DNA of 64,000 nt, from NCBI GenBank assembly GCA_030490835.1, contig CM059972.1:30173452-30237451 (forward strand), read 5' to 3'. Numbering within the stretch: the first letter of the stretch is position 1; every line of letters starts with the position of its first letter. Below are positions 34,264 through 47,475 of this stretch, piece by piece. The notes beneath the pieces were generated by a model, which was not told the origin of the DNA, made no database searches, and worked only from the letters and a program-made list of their open reading frames with translations. The stretch comes from Annona cherimola. Its lineage: Eukaryota; Streptophyta; Magnoliopsida; Magnoliales; Annonaceae. The position numbers were made by a program, and so were the translations under genes.

Positions 34264-34969
34264 TAGGGGTGGGAATTGGGGCGAGTCGACCCGTGACTCG
34301 ACCCGTTTTTGGTCAGGTAAAATCAATATATTTTTTATCCAGTATAGAGATAAGTCAGAAATTTTGACCCGAATTCAAAAATAGGATCGGGGTGGGTCGA
34401 CCATGTCCTGACCCGAAGAGTCCGACCTGCCCAGCATATATTAATTTATTAAAAATTATAAGCCTATATTTAAATATTATTTTTTTTTCAAAATTCTCAC
34501 TTTTTTATATTCAACTCCATAAGCAATAGAAAAATTGATTTATTTAGAAAGCAATATAAGAATCAATAAAAAGAATTTGTGCATATATAACCCTTATGTG
34601 TAATTATATATTAACCTATTTTAATAAATTTACTATATTTTTAAATATTTTATTTTCTTAATTATGTATTTTTTAATGATTAGTGAAATATTGAAGCATA
34701 AATTTAGTAGAGATGTATACTTATGTTTTATAGGTATATAAATTCTTAAAATTATCTTATTTGACCCGTCTTTTTTACCCCACCCGCAATCTCGAAACTG
34801 GTTCGATACCAACCTGAAGTTTGTCCCGGAACCTATTAAAAAAAAGTGAGGGTGAAACCAACTTTGTCTCGACCTAGTATAAAAAGATTGTCAAATTCAA
34901 TTTTTAAAAGGTAGGGTCAGGGTTGGGCATACCTTGACCCGATATGGCCCGTCTCGATTCTCACCTCTA
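34264..34969. mobile_element. hAT-like MITE with perfect 8-bp TSD
   Basis: It is flanked by aaataaac (34256-34263 and 34970-34977). The left end is TAGGGGTGGGAATTGGGG; the right end 'tcgattctcacctcta' is its diverged complement. At 706 bp it is a full-length relative of the 27466 and 46084 elements. It is non-coding. Confidence 0.88.
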
Positions 34970-34977
34970 AAATAAAC

Positions 34978-35196
34978 TACTATAGTCTTTCAACTAAGTG
35001 AAACTATCTGACATTATCTATGACACGTATGGTTTCAGAAGACAAAGCCAGCTCGACCATCATAAGCTACATGTGGTCGATCTCTTTGTGCTCCTAGTGT
35101 CTATCAGGGACCAACATGCTACCCTGCAAAGGAACCAACATGTGATACATATCTTCTCTTAAAGATAAGTTTGTGAGGTCCCCTTGACAAGGTTAA
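34978..35196. other. Short non-coding spacer
   Basis: Nothing recognised. Confidence 0.4.
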
Positions 35197-35468
35197 GGGT
35201 GTGTTTGGTAATGGGTAGAAAATGCTAAGACTTTTCAATCTAAAACTGTTCACTCTTCACAACTATCATATTTTTAATCATTTTTTCATATTTTCCTATA
35301 CAACTACTCTACTTTTCAATCATTTCTACACAACTATCCGCATAATTAACTCATTTATTTTAACTTTATCCTTTTTACTTATTGTCGTTACTCTTATCAT
35401 ATCATATTATATCATTTGACAAATGTTACTCTTCAAAATTTTTCATCAAAAATTTTATAAACACAACC
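35197..35468. mobile_element. Tourist-like MITE with TAA target duplication
   Basis: The left end GGGTGTGTTTGGTAATGGG and right end 'ttataaacacaacc' are inverted, flanked by TAA (35194-35196 and 35469-35471). The size of 272 bp and a 3-bp TAA duplication fit the Tourist type (PIF/Harbinger). It is the best delimited copy of the family that also occurs at 17320-19080, 25090, 36390, 44930, 45260, 47170 and 49005. Confidence 0.75.
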
Positions 35469-35862
35469 TAAATATAAAAATTAAAGAACATGTTCCACAA
35501 CAACGGAAGATACTTAGTCTATATCTCTTGCTCCATGTATCTAAAATTCTGAATAGTGAAAATTTTGCCCGAGTGACCTTGTGATCTTAGTAATCTTGTA
35601 TTTATAGGTACTCTTTTTCATATAAAATATGCGTGTCTTTATTTAACCACTATCTTTGACGATTTAAGTTAATAATTTGGTTCAATTGAGCTTTAGAACA
35701 AATTTGGACTTATCTAATGTGAATCCTTTCATTCTTTTTAATGTGGATATTTTAAAATAAAAAATTTTAATTCAAATCTACAATTAAAATTATTTTAGAT
35801 AAAAGGAATTTTATTTCGTTTGAAAACCATGAATATGAACTTTTACATATTGAATAAAATTT
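35469..35862. other. Non-coding stretch
   Basis: Nothing recognised apart from AT-rich sequence. Confidence 0.4.
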
Positions 35863-36242
35863 GAGCCATGATTATATACAGTGGGTCGTATATAGGCTTT
35901 CCACGCGGTATTTATTTTTTATTTTTTGATTTTTCTTTATAAATATATTTTTGTAAGTGTATTCAATCAACATATCAAGGTTTACCATTTTATAATATTT
36001 TTACATATTTTTTAATTTTTAAAAACTAAGTTTTTTAAGAGGTGAAATTGACTAAAATATCCTTGAAATTGATTTTTTGAAACATAAAAATTATTGTGAA
36101 ATGGTAAAACTTTGTATATGAGTTAAACACAATTTCTTAAAAAACATATTCATAAAAAATTGAAACAAATAAAAAATAGAAAATTAAAAATAAATATTGT
36201 ATAGAAGCCAATATATGACTAAGTTGTATATAAACATGGCTC
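35863..36242. mobile_element. Foldback MULE-like MITE with perfect 9-bp TSD
   Basis: It is flanked by ataaaattt (35854-35862 and 36243-36251). The arms of ~40 bp pair well: GAGCCATGATTATATACA on the left against the complement of 'tgtatataaacatggctc' on the right, then 'cgtatataggctt' against 'aagccaatatatg'. The centre is a second palindrome around 'aaaactaagttttttaag'. It is non-coding. Confidence 0.85.
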
Positions 36243-36729
36243 ATAAAATTTTTACTCGAATAATTAATGTTTTAATTTTTATTAAATAAAATAATTTAGA
36301 TTGATTTAATCATAATGTTGAATTATAAATTATAAATTATAAATTTTATGGAAAATATCTTATACATCATATTTCCGCAAGAGATTTGGCAATTAGAAAA
36401 AAGTTAAGTTAAAACTTTTTTTTCTTCATGACTAACCTACATTTTAATCATTTGTTCATATTTTCTTAAACAACTACCCTAATTTTCAATCATTTTTACA
36501 CAACTGCTCCCATAGCTAACATATCTATTTTAATTTTATTCACTTTACTCTTTATCATTATTCCTATCATATTACATTTTTTTAATTCAAACATTTAAAA
36601 GTTTTATCACTTCTCAAATACACCTGTTTTATAAAAATGGTGTGGGGACAATGGATGCCAATGTGTTAAAATAACATCAATTGGTTAACTAAAAACATCT
36701 ATCATGTGCAACATCTCTTGGCTGGACTC
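36243..36729. mobile_element. Tourist-like MITE copy (about 36390-36630) with AT-rich flanks
   Basis: Phrases 'attttaatcatttgttcatat', 'caatcatttttacacaact' and 'cacttctcaaatacacc' mark a forward copy of the Tourist-like family. The left end is not clear. Confidence 0.55.
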
Positions 36730-37080
36730 TTCCGAGAAATTAATGGTCGTCAATGAGTGCAAATGCATGTGCATCATGGGAATGGGGTGCGATAAGCCGT
36801 CACGGAATTTGCACATTGTACGTGCAGATGCATGTGCATCATGGGAATGGGGTGCGCATTGTACGTGCAGACGCATGTGCATCATGGGAATGGGGGTGCG
36901 ATAAGCCATCAGGAAATTCGCACATTGTACGTGCAGATGCATGTGCATCATGGGAATGGGGTGCGATGAGCCATCAGGCAATTCGCGCATTGTACGTGCA
37001 GATGCATGTGCATCATGGGAATGGGGGTGCGATGAGCCATCAGGCAATTTGCTCATTGTACGCCACCAGGCCCACCATGC
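36730..37080. repeat. 65-bp minisatellite, five units, RY-rich
   Basis: The phrase 'gcatcatgggaatgggg' recurs at 36771, 36836, 36879, 36945 and 37010, so the period is 65-66 bp with one unit shortened to 43. Each unit contains 'gtacgtgcagatgcatgtgc', an alternating purine-pyrimidine run. Frames are open on both strands (128 and 158 codons), but as the period is not a multiple of 3 the encoded peptides shift between frames, which argues against coding. Confidence 0.93.
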
Positions 37081-38239
37081 ATGATAGATGGGTGCAATTG
37101 AGTTGTTATAAGAGAACCCCAAGAGGGATGACGAAATGATTGACTTGTGCAAGAAGCTCAAACCAATTCACACTCCTGAACAACATAGGCGATTCTATAT
37201 ATGTAAGGCAAAGCTATGCAATTGCCCCTAATTTGGGGTGCAATTTGAGTAAAACATCAGTTTGTCAACCCGTTTGATACCATAGAATGATTATAGTGGG
37301 TTCTTATTTTTCTACGCGTAGATAAGATAGTTTCCAAATAAAAAATACACACTAAATTAGGATAGGATAGGTCTAAGGTCAGTGTATCCGAAATCGACCC
37401 AAATTATATAATATATGTTTAATATATCTTTTATACAATATATTATATATTTAAAGATATAAAATATATCTTTTGAAAATACAAAAACTTGTTTAATTTA
37501 TTATTTAGGGTATTTAATAATGTATTTTAAAGAAATAATTTGGAACCCAAAACTACAATCAATCTAACTTAAAATTAACTTAAAAAAAATAAGATAGGAT
37601 AGGTCTTGAACCAACCCAACCAAAAATAAAATAGGATTGGAGTTTTTTAAATAAGGTATGAATGTCGTCCATCTGGAATCGGACCCACCTAATCCAACTT
37701 ACGCTCCTACCCCTAATCTCAATTTTTGATAATTATATTACACCCATTTAAATAAAGGATAAAAATCTCAAAAATTAAAAGTTGAGCTTAATAGATGCTT
37801 TTAGTTGGTCAATTAGGATGCAATCTAACGGTGCCACGAGTCCATGACGTGTGCTTATAATATCTAGGCAGGTCATTGGCCATGTCTAAGTATGCCATAT
37901 AATTTGATGAAAATTGTTGGGTCAAACAAGTCACATGTTCAAAACTCCCAAGTATAGCCTAAGTTAGTATCTTGCAAACAGAAATTTTATCTCATGGCAT
38001 GATTTTTCTTTGAAAAAAATTGAAAACTAACCGTCCATAAATAAAATCAGAGTTTGGGCGCAAATACACATGAGGCGTGATTTTCTTAGACCGGTATGAA
38101 TTCAGGTGTTTTCAGACCAGTCCAAAAAAAATTTTTTTTTTGCTTTTCTGAAATTTTTTTATGAACATATTAATCTAATTATGTTTAATCTATAAATCAA
38201 GTTTTAACATTTTTGGATATGTATGTATATATTTAATTC
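37081..38239. other. Non-coding stretch
   Basis: No gene is seen. Near 37340-37715 the phrases 'aggataggataggtctaagg' and 'cgctcctacccctaat' suggest an old hAT-like MITE; its left end was not found. Confidence 0.4.
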
Positions 38240-38900
38240 GGATTTTTAAATACAGGAGTAATTTTAATACTAAATATCAAAGTTAAAGTTGTATTTTCAA
38301 TATCTAAACTATCTAAGATATAATTACTCTTTGGATAAATGATTCTATAAAATATTATTACATTCTAATATATATATAAATAAATCTAAGGATTTTTCAT
38401 AATTGCACGTTAATATATATTTTTAAGTATATGTGGTTTATGAATAGATTTGATTTGGACGAAACTTGATCTTATTTTTTTGATTGGTAGTTATTCAATA
38501 TGACATCTCGATATTATAATGAGAGATATTCACAATCCTTATACTGCAGAGAGAATTTTTCCTATAAACACCCCTGTACTAGTAGGAAACTTCTAAAAAA
38601 GCTTTGGAAAAAATTTGTAAAAAATTCCCTATTTCAAGGGATTGTATTTTGAAATCTCCTCCCATTAGGGGAGTGGAGTTTAATCACAGTTGACACAATG
38701 CGAGTCACCCGTAATTCCTTGACAGTATATGGTTTTTATTTGAAATAATGTTAAACATAAAGAGAGGTGAATTTTCCGTAAAATATTAAAAATAAAAGAA
38801 GTTACATAAAATTGCTTCTATATTAACCTAATTATATAAAAACAAAGCCATTAAATTATATCCATTTGCAAAGTATTTTTCCACTTGCTAGTTATATTTG
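38240..38900. mobile_element. Interrupted MITE of the 'CTTCTATGAAACC' family
   Basis: It has family interior phrases ('ataattactctttggataaatg', 'tctaatatatatataaat', 'gaaacttgatctta'), then a ~230-bp unrelated insert (about 38490-38740), then 'aatgttaaacataaagagagg', 'aaaataaaagaagttacata' and 'gcttctat'. The insert has no definable ends. Confidence 0.45.
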
Positions 38901-41864
38901 GACTTATACTTATTTTCCCAGTTAGATTAAGTCAAGCAAATCGTTGAAGAGTTGAGTTTAAAATTAGCTTCTTGAAGACAGAACCTATTTTTTGAAAAGG
39001 CATGTATTATTAAATTAGTGGACTTGTAATATTCTTTATTTGTTTTATCTTACGGATATAATAAGGAATGATGATTAGAAAGTTCAAATATTTTTAATAG
39101 TAAACCTATACTTAGTTGATTATTTAAGTCATCTGTGATTGACTTTACCGTTTTTCAATTCAAATAGGGGCTCAGAATTACTTTTCTTGGTTTTTATGTT
39201 AAACATCTCTGGTTTCAATTTAAAGGCCCAAGCCATATAATCTACCTCACCATAATTAGGGAACCACTTGTATTTTGATCTTGTTCAGATACAAAATATC
39301 TTTTCTCCTTGCTTTTTAGGCACACATCCTAACTACCAAGTCTCCTTTTGAACCTAAAATTCTTTGTGCCTCGGCTCTAATGTCTCTTTAGGCCTCGATA
39401 ACTCATCCATGTCTCGGCTCTATGACCCTAGACATTTCTGACTTCATTAGTATAAATTTTTTATAATCAAACTACTTAAAACATAAGTTGATATGTATAT
39501 ATTTATGATGTCAAAAATTACTTTGATTGTAAAATTACATGTTATAAATCATTTGAGAGTGAATATTAAATGAGTAAAATTTGAAAATAAATGTATAAGA
39601 GTCATACTTCTATATAAATAAGTTACATAAAGAACGTAACCACATCCATTTTATCTATATAACCACATCCATTTTCTATTTATTGTACTTGGTATTATTA
39701 GTTTAACTAGGAGATTAAATTTTATCCAAATCAATGATGCTCATTGTTACATTTCACATAATTTTCTTTCAATTTAACAACTTCTATACCAAAAATTTCT
39801 CGTTCAAAATTTTTTTAACTTCCCAAACACACCCTTAGATTGATTTATATATGCGATAAAATGTAGTAATTCTTTATACAATCATTTATACATGTAGTAG
39901 TGATATTCTCTAACTATTAAAATGTTGAAAATGCAATTTTAAAATTCACATTTAGTATCAAACATTTTATTATGTTGAGATGAGACAATGCATAATGATT
40001 ACCAAACAAATAATGAGGTTTCCATAACAAGACAAATGATATTACTACATACAATAGATGAAAAAATTTTCATCAATGGTCAAGATACGACAAATGGACA
40101 ACGTTAAATAAATTTGAAGTTTCATAAAAACGTAACTTATATTAGAAAAATTTATATAGAGTACAAAAAGAAAAACATTTATACCATCTCAGATGATCCT
40201 AAGGTCGGTTTGTAACCGTTTTGAGTGTTTTAGGTCACAAGTTCTCGCCTGTTTAACTTCGTAGTTTATCAACGTACCTCTAAGCCGTCCGTTTTTAGAC
40301 TCATCAACCAAAGCCTATCAATGTGTTGTAAATTCGTATCACGCCTCACAAATTTTTTATATGTCCACCACCTTGGATGACCAGGCACTTGAGAGAGATG
40401 TACTCTAGAAGCTAGGTAAAGAGGCCTCTGCTCAATATTTGAATGTTGGATCTCCTTCTACTCACACTACTTAACACACACCCATATCAACCACTTAGAC
40501 ATCCAACCAGTGACCAAATTTTAAAATTTTTAATGTAATTATTAAAATTTATATAGATTCTAGAAGGAGAAGTACTTCAACAGTGGAATATGTACCCAAG
40601 TAAATTAGAGCATTTTTCGTTTTGGGCCATTATATAAAATACAATTCATTCATTAGTTTCAGTATTATGTATGAAGCATGGAATTAAGAAAATTTCTCAG
40701 TCAAAGATCCATGTTGACTAAAAAATAAAAATAATTTGAGAGGAAATCTTACACTTGTTAAAATTGTTTATTTGTTAAAAAAAAAAGCCCCCTCCCCAAC
40801 CAAATTACGAATGAAGCATTTAAATATTCTAAAGTGCTTATCCCACTTAAAATAGTGCTGGATATAATGTTACACCGTTCTAATTCTTATTTCAGTTGAT
40901 TTAAGTGGATTCAAAATTTATACATTTTTTGTGTATTTTTTAAAGATTCATGCCGTATAAAATTCTAATTGAAATAATGTTTGATATATTGGTTAAGTAA
41001 ATTGATTTTTCTATGTTACTAATGTGAGCCAGAAAAATAAAAAATGTGTTGGTCCACTTTGGTACATTTGACGCTTCGAAATATTTATTTTTGTAGTCGT
41101 TATATGCAGCGAAAATGCTTGCTGCATATGTTGCCTTTTTTTGTAGTGTAACCATCTAAAATATGTAATTTTTAATGATTTGTTTTTGTAGCCTATTAAA
41201 AATTCTATCAATTTGATAACTGCACACATAGTTAGCTAAATATTTTTAGATATATACAAATTAGATCTCATTAATTAATAGACTAAACCATTAAATTAAG
41301 CAATCCTCTAGGAATTTCAACCAAATCCAGTGATTTCATATTAAACCTTTAGCTGAACTACTAAGATATTAAATTTATAGATGAAAAACGTCAATTTAAC
41401 ATACTTGAGATATTCCTATAAAAAAAAAACTTGAGATATATCTATATCCGAAAAAATCCTTCATCGAATGTCACGATTAAGTGATCTTTACATTCCACCT
41501 GCTTGCACATTATCACATTTGTGCTAAAATGGATAAATCGAACCGTGCTATAGTAATACAAATTAAATAGAGAAGCTTGAAAAGGAACATTTAGTGAAGA
41601 GAAACACGGTATGTTTCTATGTTTGGTAGTTTCTTAATTTGCAATTATTCCTAATCTTATGAACGATATTGCTTGAAAAATGCATGTTAAAATAGTTCTA
41701 GGAAAAAAAAACTAGTTTTGGAAAATGAATTTTCCAAATAATTCTGTTTTAGTGAAATTAATTAGATGGCCCTACTCAGGCGTAGAGAAATCATTCGAAT
41801 AGCATTCACTCTATAAATGAAGAGTAATCAACGAAGGAAAAGAAAAATGACTAAAATAGGGACC
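38901..41864. other. Non-coding, with scattered MITE fragments
   Basis: I see no gene in these ~3 kb. At 39620-40150 there are parts of a CTTCTATGAAACC-family element, interrupted at about 39760-39840 by a Tourist-like end ('cttcccaaacacaccc'). Sequences near 39300-39430 and 40190-40510 are less AT-rich but have no open frame or recognised repeat end. Confidence 0.4.
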
Positions 41865-42200
41865 CCGATCGTATGCTCCCGGGAGCATGCAGAGCTACAT
41901 ACTCCCGGGCGCATACACTTTTTATTTTTTTTGAAATTTTTTTATAATATTGTTAATCTTTCTATATTTAATATGTGTATAAATTTTTACCATTTTTTTG
42001 AGTATTTTTTATTTTTAAAAATCAGTGACATTTTATGTAATTTAAAATTACCTAAAATGATACTAATTTTCAAAAATTAAAAATAAATATTTAAAATACT
42101 CCAAAAATGGTAAAAATTTATAAAGATGTTAAATACACTTATATTAACAGTTTTATAAAAAACGTTTCAAAAAAAAAAAAATGTATGTGCCCGGGAGCAT
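41865..42200. mobile_element. Foldback MITE related to 1570-1933
   Basis: The left arm begins 'gaccccgatcgtatgctccc' and continues 'gggagcatgcagagctac', then 'atactcccgggcgcatac'. The right arm is 'gtatgtgcccgggagcatac'. The centre 'aaaaatcagtgacattttatg' pairs with 'aaaatgatactaattttcaaa'. The right end appears truncated and no target duplication was found. Confidence 0.65.
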
Positions 42201-42395
42201 ACAAGCAGCCTCAGCAAGTCCAGGTGAAGTGGTCCTCGCGATGTGAAATCTTTCCAGAAATAAGATGCCATTGACATTCCATCTTCCAATTGCCAAATGT
42301 ACGAACCTGATAATAATATGATTGAGGCGTTGATCGCAATGACGCGGCGTGATACGTATCCAAGCAGGTGCATACATATGGCATGAAATGCATCC
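42201..42395. other. GC-richer ~190-bp fragment, possible captured exon, unrecognised
   Basis: This piece abuts the right arm of the foldback element and is clearly less AT-rich than its surroundings. All three minus-strand frames are open over most of it. One reads YHAASLRSTPQSYYYQVRTF, then GNWKMECQWHLISGK, then HFTWTC and a stop; another reads SYIWQLEDGMSMASYFWKDF. I do not recognise a family. It may be a gene fragment picked up by a transposon. Confidence 0.3.
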
Positions 42396-44929
42396 ATATT
42401 TTTTGTCCGTTCTATATATTGATAGTCATGTGGATTTTCTTTATTTTTTATTTTTTATTTATCATGGATAGTCATGTAGAAGTTTCGATTCAATCGAATT
42501 GGCTCTTCGTAGGGCCTAAATATAGTTCGACCAATATATTTTGGACTTTTTATAAAATACAGAAGCCTGCTGTTATGAGTCTGATTTTCATTTTTTCTTT
42601 TTCATTTTTATGTGGGCTTAAATGTATGTAATTTATACATTTATTTACCATTTTATAATTAAAAATTTTTTTCCATATATTTTTAAAAAATTTTAAAAAG
42701 CAAAAAAATTTCATTTGTGGAAGAGTGATATGAATGAAGATTTTTTATTCTTGGATTTTGTAAAAAATACATGAAAAAATTTAAAATGTTAAAATTAAAT
42801 GTAAATATATAACTTGTGCCGCACATAAAAATGAAATTTTTTAAAATTTAAAGTAGAACTTGCAACGACGGATTGTGTTATATCAAAAATCTTATTTTAA
42901 CCAGTGTCCGAAATGTATCTTAACCAATATTATTAACACCGAATTGTCACAATCCGGTCTAAATCATTGGTTAAAAATTGTTAAAACCACTAAAATACCT
43001 CTTTATTTAAATATTCAAAATATATATTATTCTCTAAAAATGGTAAAACTTATTATATAATTAAATATATTAGATTAACAGTTTTATAAAAAAAATTAAA
43101 ACATATATTTTGCCTGTCTTAGCCCGGGTTAGCGGTATCATTATTTTTATAAAAAGAAAATTCATGGCAAGTCGAAGATGTCCCATTTCCTACGGGTACT
43201 AGTTGATTATTTCGCATCTTGTGAAACATGCAATTTCACCATGGATGCAAAACCCGACCGGTTAGTTAATTGTCTAACCCGCAGGGCCGAAGGGTGTGGA
43301 ACACGAGCAATTATGTTTCAAAATCCAGGGAAGAGCCCGCGCAACGTGCCAGATTATCTGTAAATGTGCATGGTACTTTCCATTTTTACATGTTACTAAA
43401 CTTCAGTCCAAATTGTACATCAAAAAGAAGAAAAAAAAAATTTAGTCCAAACTTTTTAAAATTTAGGGCTTGTTTAGTAATTGGTTAAAATATTGAGAAA
43501 ATTACAAAGAAGTAAAAAAGTAAAAGAGAAAGTAATATGGTAGAAATAATGATTAGAATAGAGATACAACTTGGAAACTTGGGTTCATGAGACTCATATT
43601 TGCCTTAATCTTTTTGATGAAAATATTTGCTTTAGTCTTAACCATAATTCTATTTATAAAACTTAAATCTTAACCTTTAATTTTAACAATTATAAAACTT
43701 AAACTTTAATCTTAGTTTTGAAAATTAGGTTTAAGTTGACTTTGAGATTGACAAATTTCCATTTAATTTAAAGTTGACAAGTCTACATGTTTATATAAAT
43801 ATATCAGAGGTTTGAACTTCTACAATCCATCGGAAATACCCCCAATTTCAACCCATAGTAAAACCCTTTTTAAAATTTTAATTTTAATTTTTAATAAAAT
43901 TGCTACACTAGATGTATAATCTATAAATCAAATTTTATGATTTTTTACTCTTCCAATCGAAATCTTTACTTACAATATTATATTTTTCATGTCACTAGGA
44001 AGAACCATAACTCCCACACACCAAGAAAAGACGGTATAAATATATTTTATAAATTTAAACGTAGACAATAACCACAATTTCCTTATGTTTAAAATTCAAA
44101 AAATATATTTATACATCTTCAAAAATGATTAATTTTGACTTTAACTGGTCATAGAAATCATTCCACAATATATAATAACAACAACTTACATAAAAAAATA
44201 ATAATACATAGCCTAGCTAAATTTTTTAAAATATAGCAATACGTAATATATTTCTAAAAAAATTAAAAATAAAAACATAAACACAAAGACAGATGGAAAC
44301 AAAAATAATTATAATACAATTTCAAAGTGAAAAATATGTATTCAGTCGTAAATATAAATACTATATAAATATGAAGAAATATTATCAAGGTAATTATATA
44401 GTATATTTTATGTTAAATATAAAAACAAAAGAGGGCTTAAGTTATTTTCTTGAACTCTAATCTTATTTATAATTAAATTTCTCAAATTCTAGATTCGGAC
44501 TCGATCCAACTCCTATTGCACCTAATTAGGAGTAAAGATAAAAATGAACTAGATAAAATAGTTGTATTAAACTAAGAAAAAATTAAAATATATATATCAT
44601 AGGAAAAAAAGTAGTGCAGTATAGTTAAAACTTAAACTATAATAAAAGATTGGAAGGAGAGAGTGTGAAAAACAAAATCATGCAACTTCAAGAAAAAAAG
44701 GCAAAAAAGATAAAATATTTGGATTATTTACTAAAGTAAAAAAGCCGTGATGATCTCCAAAAATGGTAAAAGTTAATACACATATTAAATATACTTAAAT
44801 TAATAATTATGTGAAAAATTTCAAAAAATAAAAAATTAGTTAAAAACACCCAAGGCACTAAAGCTAAGTGCACCCAGGTGTATGTAATAATATCCAACAT
44901 AGAGATATGTAAAAATCTTTGAATCAAAA
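42396..44929. other. Non-coding AT-rich stretch
   Basis: No gene is recognised in 2.5 kb. A 61-codon frame at 43178-43363 lies in a slightly GC-richer patch but shows no domain. Foldback-type phrases ('ttttataaaaaaaattaaaac', 'aaaaatggtaaaacttat') occur near 42640-43120, and half of a 1570-type element occurs at 44756-44890. Confidence 0.4.
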
Positions 44930-45545
44930 CTTTTCACTATTTGTAACTATGTTATTTTTAAATTATTTTTTACATCTTCATATAAAAATATTATACTTTT
45001 TAATTATATCTCAATTATTTGTACAATAAACCGATTTATTTTAATTTTATTTTCTTTACTGTCCATCATTGTTCTTATCATATCATGTTATTTTCTTCTA
45101 TTTTAAAATTTTTTACACCAAAAACTTTTTATCAAAAGTTCTATACCCAAACTCACCTTAAAATAAGATTATAATTGGCGGCCTTATCATTTCAAAACGA
45201 TCTTTAATGAAGCCGGTTTAAAATTATATTTTTTTTTTTTTAAAATTTTTAAAATAAGGATGTATTTGTATTCATCTAAAATATTTTGAACAATAAATTT
45301 TCAATTTAAACTTTTTATTCCCCCTGACTATACTATTTTTAAATTATTTCTTCACATCTTCCTATACAACCATCTTAATTTTCAATTATTTCTCACAATT
45401 ATTCATAAAGCTAACCTTTTTTTAATTTTATCCTCTTTATTTCTCATCATTAGCCTTATTATATTACATCATTTTCTCTCATTTGTTAAACTTTTATGCC
45501 AAAAATTTTTTTCTAAAAGTTTTTTTCACTTTTCATACACACCTG
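44930..45545. mobile_element. Two Tourist-like MITE copies
   Basis: Forward copies at about 44930-45165 and 45260-45545 show 'cactatttgtaactatgttat', 'ttattttaattttattttc' and terminal 'cccaaactcacc' or 'catacacacc'. They are diverged and non-coding. Confidence 0.6.
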
Positions 45546-45989
45546 TAAATTATTAATTTAGTTATATTTAATTTATAAGCCAAATTTTTCTATTTTTGAA
45601 GATATGTATATATTTATTTTATATTTTAAATACGTGGGTATTTTAGTCATTTTAAATTATTGACACATGACTAAAATATTCCTATATTTAAAAATCCAAA
45701 ATAAATGTATACACAACTTCAGAAATGACAAAATTTGATGTATAGATTAAATACACTTAGTTAATAGTTTTATAAAATGTAAAAAATAATTTTTTTTGAA
45801 CTAGTCCGAAATGATTATTTCCCAATAAATTGCTGGTTACTAGTTAATCCGATTTTTACTAACGGTTAAATCGGTTCAAATAAAATAAACTTTAGACGGG
45901 TTTGATTTTGACAATATAGGCTCGAACTACACTAGCTATGAAGTTATGTGCACAAGTTATATATTTCTTATCTCCACGCATTGCAGTTG
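45546..45989. other. Foldback MITE core and non-coding sequence
   Basis: At 45555-45790 a palindromic core ('tacgtgggtattttagtcatt' against 'gactaaaatattcctatattt') marks a foldback element without clear ends. No gene is seen. Confidence 0.45.
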
Positions 45990-46083
45990 AGTCTGACTAA
46001 ATCACTTTGATCATTTTCTTTCTGAGTTTCTGATGTATAATTAAGAAAATTTGACCACATTTTGAGTCAACCTATCTTCGATA

Positions 46084-46802
46084 TAGGGGTGGGAATTAGA
46101 GCGGGTCGACCTGTGACCCGGCTTTAACCCAATCCGTTTTTGGCCGGGTAAAACCAATACTTTTTTACCCGATATAGGGACGGGTCAGAAATTTTGACCC
46201 AAATTCAAAAATAGGGTCGGGTGGGTCGACCATGTCCTAACCCGAAGAGTTCGACCCGCTCCTCATATATTAATTTATTAAAAATTATAAGCCTATGTTT
46301 AAATATTATTATTATTTTCTTTCAAAATTCTCACTTTTTTATAATCAACTCTATCAATTATAGAAGAATCAATTTATTTAGAAAACAATATAAGAATCAA
46401 TAAAAAAATTTGTACATATATAACCCTTCTGTTTAATTGTATATTAACCTATTTTAATAAATTTATACTATATTTTCAAATGTTTTATTTTCTTAATTAT
46501 GTGTTTTTAATAATTAGTGAAATATTGAAGCATATAATATTTAAATTTAGTATAGATGTATACTTATATTTGATAGGTACATAAATTCTTTAATTGACCT
46601 GTATTTTTTACCCGACCCGCTATCCCGAAATCGGTCCGATACCAACCCGAAATTTATCCTGAAATCTATTTAAAAAAAGTGATGGTCAAACCGACCTTAT
46701 CCCGACCTGGTATAAAAAGAGAGTCAAACTCAATTTTTAAAAAGTAGGGTCAAGGTTGGGCAAACCTTGACCCGGTATGACCCACCCTGATTCCAACCCC
46801 TA
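46084..46802. mobile_element. hAT-like MITE with perfect 8-bp TSD, inside the tandem repeat
   Basis: It is flanked by cttcgata (46076-46083 and 46803-46810). The left end is TAGGGGTGGGAATTAGAG and the right end is 'gattccaacccctac', its complement minus small changes. At 719 bp it is the closest relative of 34264-34969. Removing it restores a normal unit of the surrounding 105-bp repeat. Confidence 0.88.
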
Positions 46803-47167
46803 CTTCGATATATTAGTCAAACTTAGTCAGTTTGGTGTTGCTCTTTTTAAGTTTCTGATAGGTAATTAAGAGAACCAAACTCATTTTCTTAGTCAACTCA
46901 TCTTTACAAAATAAGTTAAAATGTAGTTAGCCCGATCTCGCTTTTGCTTAGTTTCTCATAAATAATTGAAACAATTAAATCCAATTTACCATATTTGTTA
47001 ACCTATCTTGCTAGCTAAGTTATCAAATTTAATCAACCTGATTCTATTTTTCTAAGTTTCTCATGAGCAATGGAGACAATTGATTCTCACTCAATGGGTC
47101 AATCCATCTTAGCCATATAAATTCAATCTAACTTGTTTAGTCTCACTTTTTTTAAACTTCCCAAGAG

Positions 47168-47475
47168 CATTGAGATATTTAAATCTAACTTATTGAGGGC
47201 ATATTTAAGAATTGATAAAAATTTTGGATGAAAAATTTTTTGTGTAAAAGTTTTTAAATTAATAAAAAATAATGTAATATGATATGAGTAATGATGTAGA
47301 GTAAAGAGAATAAAGTTAAAATAGATAAGTTACTTATATAGGTAGTTGAATAGAAACGATTGAAAAGTAGAGTAGTTGTATAGGAAAATGTAAAGAAAAA
47401 ATTTAAAAATAAAATAATTATAGAGAGTAAAAAGTTTTAGTTTGAAATTTTTTATTGAAAATAGACATACCATAA
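47168..47475. mobile_element. Tourist-like MITE (inverted), inside the tandem repeat
   Basis: It begins 'gggcatatttaagaattgat' and shows reversed family phrases ('gagtaaagagaataaagtt', 'gattgaaaagtagagtagttg'), ending near 'aaaatagacatacc'. The target duplication is not clear. Confidence 0.6.

Noticed and set aside
36685..37161. Open frames of 158 (-) and 128 (+) codons
   Set aside because: They are translations of a 65-bp minisatellite; both strands are open and the peptide repeat shifts frame between units.
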